Part shown: positions 1 through 5,545 of the stretch, piece after piece
Layout of the letters: each line of letters starts with the position of its first letter
Position numbering within the stretch: position 1 is the first letter of the stretch
Notes under the pieces: generated by a model
Databases searched by the model: none
What the model was told of the DNA's origin: nothing
The model's input: the letters and a program-made list of their open reading frames with translations, nothing else
Program-made: the position numbers and the translations under genes
Source of the DNA: UBA8296 sp031581145
GTDB taxonomy: Bacteria; Bacteroidota; Rhodothermia; Balneolales; Balneolaceae
Length of the DNA stretch: 7,285 bases
NCBI GenBank assembly: GCA_031581145.1
Contig: JAVLBP010000036.1
Span: 1 to 7,285 of the forward strand
Direction: 5' to 3'

Positions 1-234
1 CTGGCTTGTATTGATCGTGCCGCCTGTCCCGGTCGCCGAGGAGTGAGCCGAAACCCGGCCAGCGACCCCACCCGTTCGTGAGACCCGCACATGCTTTCCC
101 CTGTACTCGATCCGTTTGTTGATCGACTGCGGTTCTTGGGATTTGGTCGACTGCGGTTGCGTGGACGGAGCCTTCCGCGATGTATCAGATGCGCCTGTCG
201 AGCTATCTCCAGATTGGGTTGTTTTTTTAGCGAT
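1..234 (-). CDS. Partial unknown basic protein, no canonical start, runs off left edge
   Basis: The minus-strand frame is open from 264 down to 1 (88 codons) after a TAG at 267-265. The best N-terminus is ATC at 234-232, which would read I/M-A-K-K-T-T. A Ser/Thr/Gln/Pro-rich basic tail of about 40 residues follows, then a more ordered stretch, NKRIEYRGKHVRVSRTGGVA, and a Gly/Ser/Thr-rich part that exits the window. Codon choice in the last 40 codons is natural (many G/C third bases), and the segment is more GC-rich than the rest of the window. From memory, the YRGKHVRVSRTGGV stretch resembles small uncharacterised bacterial proteins with an RGK-h-R-x-SRTGGV core; this was not searched. No ATG or TTG lies in frame. 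The first GTG (90-88), preceded by AGGGGA, would cut into the ordered part, so either ATC is the start, or the original ATG was lost and the gene is decaying. The function is unknown. Confidence 0.5.
   Translation of the reverse strand, partial: MAKKTTQSGDSSTGASDTSRKAPSTQPQSTKSQEPQSINKRIEYRGKHVRVSRTGGVAGRVSAHSSATGTGGTINTSQ
123..158. repeat. Two 12-bp direct repeats, 24-bp period
   Basis: TCGACTGCGGTT occurs at 123-134 and again at 147-158. The 24-base period equals eight codons, and in the minus-strand frame it gives two Pro-Gln-Ser units within the low-complexity N-terminal tail of the left-edge gene. The periodicity in multiples of three supports coding on that strand. It is probably a short in-frame duplication rather than a regulatory repeat. 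Confidence 0.5.
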
Positions 235-414
235 GGGGTGTAAGGATTGTGTCTTGGAGTGTTCCTATGTTTGTAACAACGTTGTGTTTCATCACAAAAT
301 CAAGGATGGCCTGGAATTATATGGTATCACTTACGAAGTTTAGGGATGACATTGATTGTCATTCATAGTACATGCACTATATTACGTACGTAAATGAAAA
401 CTTAACTATCTGAA
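235..414. promoter_or_regulatory. Divergent intergenic region with four dyads
   Basis: This stretch lies between the minus-strand edge gene and the plus-strand FAD gene. It is AT-rich compared with bases 1-180. It holds four inverted repeats: the palindrome ACAACGTTGT at 276-285; ATGACA-5 nt-TGTCAT at 346-362; ATAGT-6 nt-ACTAT at 365-380; and the perfect 12-bp palindrome TTACGTACGTAA at 382-393. The last three sit back to back over the predicted promoter of the FAD gene, which suggests binding by a dimeric regulator. No regulator gene is visible in the window, so the binding protein is unknown. Confidence 0.45.
356..383 (+). promoter_or_regulatory. Putative sigma70-like promoter of the FAD-gene operon
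   Basis: TTGTCA at 356-361 and TATATT at 378-383 are separated by 16 bases. This would start transcription near 390 and give a leader of about 25 bases before the ATG at 415. The -35 box overlaps the right arm of the 346-362 dyad, and the -10 box overlaps both the 365-380 and 382-393 dyads, a layout typical of repressor control. No Shine-Dalgarno sequence precedes the ATG. The call rests on motif match only. Confidence 0.4.
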
Positions 415-2445
415 ATGAAAGCATTGAGTTATACCTATGTCTGGCTTCTTTTGGCGGTATTATATTTGGTGAATTGCTCCAACAATGAACCTGGTACATA
501 TGAACCTAACACGTATGATGTTGTCGTAGTGGGGGGCGGTACGAGTGGCACGGCTGCTGCGATTCAGGCCGGGCGCATGGGTGCAGATGTTTTACTTCTT
601 CATGAACATCGTTGGCTTGGAGGGATGCTGACCGCAGCTGGTGTGAGTGCGACCGATGGGAATCATAAGCTGCCGTCGGGTATTTGGGGGGAGTTTAGAG
701 ACTCCTTGCATGCGAGATACGGAGGTCCAGAAGCTTTGTCTACTGGATGGGTAAGTAACACCCTGTTTGAGCCACATGTTGGTGCGGAAATCTTTCAGAA
801 TATGGTCAACGAGTTGCCAAACGTAGAGCAAATTGGTGGGTTTAGCCTTGTCGATGCCCGACTCCAAACCAAAAATGATGGCAAAAAACGATTACACGAG
901 ATCATCATTCAAACCGGTTCGGGCCAAAATCTCACAATTAAGGCCAAAATGTTTATTGAAGCCACTGAATATGGGGACCTTTTGGGCGTCGCGGATGTAC
1001 CCTATTCCCACTATATGGAAACAAAAGATGCAACAGGTGAGTCATCGGCACCCACCGAAGATCACTTGTATGTCCAAGATCTTACCTACGTAGCCATAGT
1101 GGAAGATTATTCTCCAATGGATGCTCCACAAGTAGAAAAGCCAGAGGCATACAATCCGGCAGAATTTGATTGTATGTGTGCGGAGCTATGCTCAGACCCT
1201 ACTCAAGATCCAGTCTCATGTGATAAAATGCTCGAGTATGGTCGACTACCTAACGACAAATTTATGATCAACTGGCCTAATTTTGGCAACGATCATTATG
1301 CCGATTTACTTGAAAAAAGTACCAAAGAGCGTAATGAGCTCCTTCACGAGGCGAAAAACACGACACTGTCCTTCCTTTATCACCTCCAGGTCGAAGGTGG
1401 GTACACCCATATTGGTATTGCAAAAGATGAATTCCCAACCGACGATGGCTTGGCGTTAATGCCATATATTCGGGAAAGTCGGCGGGTTGTGGGTATAGAT
1501 CGGCTTTATGAGTATGACATCACCAACCCTTATGCTTTAAAAGAGAGGCCACTGTACCAGAGCAGTGTTGCCGTTGGCGATTATCCTTTGGATCACCATC
1601 GCAAAAAAAATCCTGTCCCCAAGAACATAGATTTTACCTCCATACCATCCTATTCAGTCCCCTATGGTGCACTCATCCCTAAAGATGTTGATGGACTCAT
1701 CGTAGCTGAAAAGAGTATTTCGGTGAGTAACGTGGTCAATGGGACAACACGACTGCAACCTGTTGTACTCCAACTGGGTCAAGCCGCGGGTGCTGCGGCA
1801 GTGCAGAGCATTGAACGTGGGGTGCCGGCCGCTCAGTTGGATGTACGCATGCTCCAAGATTTCTTGCTAGAGTCTGGATTTATACTCATGCCTTACATGG
1901 ATGCGACCCAGGATTACTGGGCGTTTAACCCCATTCAAAGGGTTGGTCTGAGTGGCGTCATGCGAGGTGAGGGGATTCCTGTAGCGTGGGCAAACGAAAC
2001 CAGATTCTACCCCGATAGTGTAGTGCAAAATGACCACTTACTCGAAATCTTGTCTAGGTCTGATCAGATGAATACGGAACAATTAAAAGAGGCCTTGTCA
2101 GCTAAACGTTTGACTGGAGAATGGACAGTGGAGAATGGCTTAGACCTGTTTGAAGAGTTATCCAAAACGTGGGGGGCAACAGCATCTTCGAATACAAATG
2201 CTTCGAACACCAATGCTTTAGACACCAATCCGTCGAACACCAATGCATCAAACACCAATGCAGAGACATACAATAGCCCGTCACGTTCTACGCGTTATGA
2301 GCGGGCTGTTGAGTTTTTTGATCAACATGATATTGGATTGAACACTCCGCTTACAAGATCGAAGCTTGCGGTTCTTATTGACACATACGTAGATCCCTAC
2401 AACGCCAAGGATGTTCAAATTGGGTACCCAAATTCACAGCTCTAG
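415..2445 (+). CDS. Exported FAD-dependent oxidoreductase (FAD_oxidored-type), putative lipoprotein
   Basis: This 676-residue protein has an N-terminal hydrophobic leader (about residues 8-19) ending in L18-V19-N20-C21. That is lipobox-like, though Asn at -1 is atypical, so it is probably exported and perhaps lipid-anchored. A Rossmann dinucleotide fold follows, YDVVVVGGGTSG with GxGxxG at 40-45, then WLGGMLTAAGVSATDG and FIEATEYGDLLGVADVPY, as in the large FAD_oxidored family. Further family-like signatures are PYIRESRRVVG, DYPLDHH, PYGALIPKDVDGLIVAEKSI and NGTTRLQPVVLQLGQAAGAAA. All four cysteines other than C21 fall in one cluster (C253, C255, C259, C269). The C-terminal quarter carries an Asn/Thr repeat linker (592-616) before a final segment, LTRSKLAVLIDTYVDPYN. 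The ATG at 415 is preferred because it begins the signal sequence. The gene leads an operon-like block of amino-sugar genes, which hints at a carbohydrate substrate, but the substrate and electron acceptor are unknown. Confidence 0.85.
   Translation: MKALSYTYVWLLLAVLYLVNCSNNEPGTYEPNTYDVVVVGGGTSGTAAAIQAGRMGADVLLLHEHRWLGGMLTAAGVSATDGNHKLPSGIWGEFRDSLHARYGGPEALSTGWVSNTLFEPHVGAEIFQNMVNELPNVEQIGGFSLVDARLQTKNDGKKRLHEIIIQTGSGQNLTIKAKMFIEATEYGDLLGVADVPYSHYMETKDATGESSAPTEDHLYVQDLTYVAIVEDYSPMDAPQVEKPEAYNPAEFDCMCAELCSDPTQDPVSCDKMLEYGRLPNDKFMINWPNFGNDHYADLLEKSTKERNELLHEAKNTTLSFLYHLQVEGGYTHIGIAKDEFPTDDGLALMPYIRESRRVVGIDRLYEYDITNPYALKERPLYQSSVAVGDYPLDHHRKKNPVPKNIDFTSIPSYSVPYGALIPKDVDGLIVAEKSISVSNVVNGTTRLQPVVLQLGQAAGAAAVQSIERGVPAAQLDVRMLQDFLLESGFILMPYMDATQDYWAFNPIQRVGLSGVMRGEGIPVAWANETRFYPDSVVQNDHLLEILSRSDQMNTEQLKEALSAKRLTGEWTVENGLDLFEELSKTWGATASSNTNASNTNALDTNPSNTNASNTNAETYNSPSRSTRYERAVEFFDQHDIGLNTPLTRSKLAVLIDTYVDPYNAKDVQIGYPNSQL
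2188..2262 (+). repeat. Five tandem 15-bp units encoding Ser-Asn-Thr-Asn-Ala
   Basis: Five 15-base units start at 2188, 2203, 2218, 2233 and 2248. They encode SNTNA, SNTNA, LDTNP, SNTNA and SNTNA (residues 592-616 of the FAD protein), and a degenerate sixth unit follows to 2277. The third unit has drifted. Because the period is five codons, gain or loss of units would keep the frame and only change linker length. The repeat probably forms a flexible hydrophilic linker joining the catalytic part to the C-terminal segment. Confidence 0.9.
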
Positions 2446-2502
2446 GGTAAACGGCTCAAGCTTGGCAACCATCCTGCGACATGGCCAATGATTCCACACG
2501 AT

Positions 2503-2516
2503 AACAATAAATTGTT
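2503..2516. promoter_or_regulatory. Operator-like dyad AACAAT-AA-ATTGTT
   Basis: This perfect inverted repeat, with 6-base arms and a 2-base spacer, lies in the 165-base gap between the FAD gene and the NagB fusion, about 95 bases before the NagB start. It sits just upstream of a promoter-like element at 2526-2555, a reasonable place for a regulator site. The AT-rich arms mean it could arise by chance. Confidence 0.3.
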
Positions 2517-2525
2517 CTGGAGATG

Positions 2526-2555
2526 TTGATTCTCAATGGAAGCACCCTAACTTTA
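2526..2555 (+). promoter_or_regulatory. Putative internal promoter (Bacteroidota type) before nagB fusion
   Basis: TTG at 2526-2528 and TAACTTTA at 2548-2555 are 19 bases apart. The second element matches seven of eight positions of the Bacteroidota -7 consensus TAnnTTTG, and the first matches the -33 TTG. It would place a start near 2562 and a leader of about 50 bases. If real, the three downstream enzyme genes could be expressed apart from the FAD gene. The match is suggestive only. Confidence 0.3.
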
Positions 2556-2610
2556 AACGATGAAGCCAGGTATGAAAATGATAACCAATCCATTATAGAC
2601 CGCGCGTATC

Positions 2611-4587
2611 ATGCAACCTAATTTATCCACAGCTGAGGTATCACATTCAAGGCAATGGGTACCGACAGGACAGTCAGCGTATGAGAAGACACCTGTATCG
2701 ATTTTTCAGTCTGCAGAAACCGGCTCGCTGTATGTAGCGCATGAGATCGCAAGCCTCATTCGCAAGCGTAATGAGCAAGGGCAGCCCACCGTGTTGGGAT
2801 TAGCTACAGGGTCAACACCCATTCAAATGTATGCGGAATTGGTTCGCTTGCACAAAGAAGAAGGGTTGAGTTTTGAGCATGTAATCACCTTTAACTTGGA
2901 TGAATATTATCCAATGAAACCGGATGCGGTGCAGAGTTATGTCCACTTCATGCACGAAATGCTTTTTGACCACATCAACATCAAACCAGAAAACATTCAT
3001 ATACCTGATGGTACCCTCCAGTTAAGTGAGCTTCAGGAGCACTGTGATCATTATGAGCAGTTGATCGTAGAAGCTGGTGGAATTGATATTCAAATTCTAG
3101 GGATAGGCCGCACGGGTCACATAGGGTTTAACGAGCCTGGTTCTACCAAGGAGTCTACCACACGTCTGATTGCGTTGGATAAAATCACGATGCTCGATGC
3201 GGCAAGTGCATTCAATGGCTTTGAAAATGTACCCAGGCGGGCCATCACGATGGGGGTTTCGTCTATTTTGCACGCACGTAGAATTTTCTTGATGGCTTGG
3301 GGTGAGGGCAAAGCTCCTGTAATGAAAACGATTGTGGAGAATGAGCCATCTTCCCAATACCCTGGCACGTTTATTCAGACTCACAACAATTGTGAGGTGA
3401 TACTGGATGGAAGTGCCTCTGCGGAATTAACACGAATCAAAACCCCATGGTTAACTGGGATTGTAGAGTGGACACCTTATTTGATAAAACGCGCTGTCCT
3501 TTGGTTGAGCCAAACGGTTCATAAACCAATCCTCAAATTGACAGAGGAGGATTATCGTCAGCACGGGATGAATGATATTCTGTTGGAGATTGAGAGTGCC
3601 TACAACATCAATATTCAAGTGTTTAATGAGGTCCAGCATACCATTACTGGCTGGCCAGGAGGGAAGCCAAATGCGGATGACACCCATCGACCCGAGCGAA
3701 AAAGCCCCTTTCCAAAGCGATCTTTGGTGTTTAGCCCCCATCCAGATAATGATGTGATATCGATGGGAGGTACACTCCTTCGATTGGTTGAACATGGTCA
3801 TGAAGTCCATGTGGCCTATCAGACGTCTGGCAATCTCGGGGTCTATGATGATGATGTCATGCGTTTTTTGGACACAATGCGTGATTTTCATGAGGCTTTA
3901 GGATTTAAAGATGCCGAGGCAGAGCGAATGCTGGCTGAGGTTACAGAGTCCTTATCGGTCAAAAAAGTAGGAGAGCCTGATACCGAGCTCGTGGGACGGA
4001 TTAAATCCTTGATTCGACAAGGAGAGTCCCAAGCAGCTTGTCGATACATTGGCGTGCCACTTGACCAGGTCCATTTTCTCAACATGCCCTTTTACGAAAC
4101 TGGAGAGAAACGCAAAAAACCTCTTTCAAAAGCAGATGTGGCGTCTATTAAGAAGACACTCAAGAAGATTAAACCTCATCAAGTCTTTGCGGCTGGGGAT
4201 TTATCAGACCCACACGGCACCCATCAACTGTGCCTGCAAGCGATAAAACAAGCCGCCCAAGAGCTTCAAGATGAAGAATGGATAAAAGAGTGTTATTTCT
4301 GGTTGTATCGCGGGGCATGGCAAGAGTGGAGCATTGAAGATATCGATATGGCTGTGCCACTGAGCCCGGATGAAACAGACCAAAAGAGACGTGCGATATT
4401 CAAGCATCAGTCACAAAAAGATCGCCCATTGTTCCCCGGTACCGACACTAGAGAATTTTGGCAACGCGCTGAGGAGCGAAATAAACGTACCGCTGAGATA
4501 TACAACCACATTGGTCTTGCCGAATACGAGGCCATCGAAGGATTTGTTCGGTGGCGAGATCTTGAACTGCAGTCTGAGTCCAAATAG
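2611..4587 (+). CDS. nagB: Fusion protein: glucosamine-6-phosphate deaminase (NagB-like) + PIG-L deacetylase domain
   Basis: This 658-residue protein lacks a signal peptide and is cytosolic. Residues about 30-290 form a NagB domain, converting glucosamine 6-phosphate to fructose 6-phosphate plus ammonia. It shows the phosphate loop LATGSTP (64-70), FNLDEY with catalytic D97, GHIGFNEP with H170 and E175, VPRRAITMG, and K234 in WGEGKAP. The position of E. coli Asp141 is T168. A linker of about 80 residues leads to a PIG-L/LmbE domain (about 370-640): SPHPDNDVISMGGT, with H377, D379 and N380 where HPDD is expected, then DPHGTH with H535 and H538. The zinc-ligand Asp is therefore replaced by Asn. 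About 660 residues is the usual size of such fusions in Bacteroidota, so this is not a local accident. The gene lies 63 bases upstream of a second PIG-L gene. No Shine-Dalgarno precedes the ATG, and the first 25 residues are unlike NagB. The deaminase call is firm by fold; activity of the second domain is uncertain. Confidence 0.9.
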   Translation: MQPNLSTAEVSHSRQWVPTGQSAYEKTPVSIFQSAETGSLYVAHEIASLIRKRNEQGQPTVLGLATGSTPIQMYAELVRLHKEEGLSFEHVITFNLDEYYPMKPDAVQSYVHFMHEMLFDHINIKPENIHIPDGTLQLSELQEHCDHYEQLIVEAGGIDIQILGIGRTGHIGFNEPGSTKESTTRLIALDKITMLDAASAFNGFENVPRRAITMGVSSILHARRIFLMAWGEGKAPVMKTIVENEPSSQYPGTFIQTHNNCEVILDGSASAELTRIKTPWLTGIVEWTPYLIKRAVLWLSQTVHKPILKLTEEDYRQHGMNDILLEIESAYNINIQVFNEVQHTITGWPGGKPNADDTHRPERKSPFPKRSLVFSPHPDNDVISMGGTLLRLVEHGHEVHVAYQTSGNLGVYDDDVMRFLDTMRDFHEALGFKDAEAERMLAEVTESLSVKKVGEPDTELVGRIKSLIRQGESQAACRYIGVPLDQVHFLNMPFYETGEKRKKPLSKADVASIKKTLKKIKPHQVFAAGDLSDPHGTHQLCLQAIKQAAQELQDEEWIKECYFWLYRGAWQEWSIEDIDMAVPLSPDETDQKRRAIFKHQSQKDRPLFPGTDTREFWQRAEERNKRTAEIYNHIGLAEYEAIEGFVRWRDLELQSESK

Positions 4588-4650
4588 AGTTCATACGTTT
4601 AAACTCCTTGCATTTAAAGTCATCACAAAAACATTTTAGGTAGAATACCA

Positions 4651-5484
4651 ATGCCAGAAAACAGTCGACTTCGTGTTATTGCGTTTTTTGCACACCCAGA
4701 TGACGCAGATCTAACAATGGGGGGCACTGCGGTGCTCATGGCGCGAATGGGTCATGCAGTAAAGTTTGTGTCTCTCACCAGTGGTGATGCTGGTCATCAT
4801 TCAAAGGGTGGGGGCGCCCTAGCAAATCGACGTCGTCTCGAAGCCCAGGAGGCAGCGCGTCGTTTAGGTATTGAGGAATATACCGTGTTAGATAACCATG
4901 ATGGCGAACTGATTCCAGATCTCCATAATCGCCACAACATCATACGAGAAATCCGGAAGTGGAATGCCGATGTTGTCATAGGGATGCGCCCTAATGATTA
5001 CCACCCTGATCACCGATATACCGGTATTCTTGTACAAGATGCTGCCTATATGGTCGTGGTGCCAAATGTCACACCTGATACGCCACCATTAAAGAAAAAC
5101 CCCACCTTTCTCTACATGAGCGATCATTTCCAAAAGCCCTATCCATTTCGCCACGATATCGTTGTGGGCATCGATGAAGTCCTTGAAACCAAGGTACACA
5201 GTCTGGATGCTCATGTCTCTCAAATGTATGAATGGCTGCCATGGGTCGATGGCATCCTAAGCGATGTCCCTGACTCACCTGAGGAGCGTGTACAATGGTT
5301 GATGGATCGTCAAAGCACCTCGAGCCGGGTGAGTCGTGAGCAACGAGCAGGATTAATCAAGTGGTATGGTGAAGAGAAGGGTAGTCAATTCAAGCATGCA
5401 GAGTCTTTTGAAATCTGCGAATATGGACATCAGCCCACAGATGAAGAGATACGTCGGATATTCCCTATCTTCGATCAGACATGA
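4651..5484 (+). CDS. PIG-L (LmbE) family zinc deacetylase
   Basis: This 277-residue cytosolic protein of the PIG-L/LmbE metallo-deacetylase family removes N-acetyl groups from amino sugars or their conjugates in characterised members. The N-terminal motif FFAHPDDADLTMGGT gives H15, the probable general base D17 and zinc ligand D18. NDYHPDHR gives H118 and H121, of which H121 is the likely third zinc ligand. The motif set is intact, unlike the PIG-L domain of the upstream fusion. After about residue 150 it diverges into a longer C-terminal half typical of the larger family members. It is not obviously BshB (bacillithiol), whose context would differ. The gene sits 63 bases after the NagB fusion and ahead of the ROK kinase, which points to an amino-sugar such as GlcNAc or a chitin/glycan fragment. 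The exact substrate is inferred. Confidence 0.85.
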   Translation: MPENSRLRVIAFFAHPDDADLTMGGTAVLMARMGHAVKFVSLTSGDAGHHSKGGGALANRRRLEAQEAARRLGIEEYTVLDNHDGELIPDLHNRHNIIREIRKWNADVVIGMRPNDYHPDHRYTGILVQDAAYMVVVPNVTPDTPPLKKNPTFLYMSDHFQKPYPFRHDIVVGIDEVLETKVHSLDAHVSQMYEWLPWVDGILSDVPDSPEERVQWLMDRQSTSSRVSREQRAGLIKWYGEEKGSQFKHAESFEICEYGHQPTDEEIRRIFPIFDQT

Positions 5485-5497
5485 GCGTGGCTATATT

Positions 5498-5513
5498 TGG
5501 CAAGAACGTGCCA
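5498..5513. repeat. Short inverted repeat TGGCA-6 nt-TGCCA
   Basis: Five-base arms with the spacer AGAACG lie in the 61-base gap ahead of the ROK gene. It could be a weak hairpin or an operator half-site pair, but arms this short are expected by chance at this frequency. Confidence 0.15.
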
Positions 5514-5545
5514 TTTCGTACAGTATTGGATAAAGGGTGAATGTA

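Noticed and set aside
1..81. Open plus-strand frame from the left edge to a TGA at 79-81, as a possible tail of an upstream gene
   Set aside because: The peptide is Arg/Pro/Cys-rich without family features, and the opposite strand reads better. GC-rich DNA is often open in several frames.
116..343. Plus-strand frame of 75 codons starting with TTG, cysteine-rich
   Set aside because: It overlaps the much more convincing minus-strand frame (1-264), starts with TTG without a ribosome site, has no recognisable domain, and its cysteines arise from antisense reading of Gln/Thr/Ser codons.
394..405. Tiny ATG-AAA-ACT-TAA frame just before the FAD gene as a leader peptide
   Set aside because: It has three codons, no ribosome site, and no attenuator structure follows.
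3097..3384. Two overlapping minus-strand frames inside the NagB domain
   Set aside because: They are antisense shadows of the conserved GHIGFNEP region, with no start signal or domain.
3451..3891. Minus-strand frame of 146 codons inside the NagB fusion
   Set aside because: It lies fully inside a well-supported coding gene that shows clear domain motifs. The product is Ile/His/Trp-rich with no family likeness.
4597..4604. Palindrome GTTTAAAC in the gap before the second PIG-L gene
   Set aside because: It is only 8 bases in an AT-rich gap, expected by chance, with no promoter arrangement around it.
5537..5545. GTG start for the ROK kinase, adding three residues
   Set aside because: The AAGGG ribosome site overlaps this GTG but is ideally spaced for the ATG at 5546, and the family motif begins shortly after.
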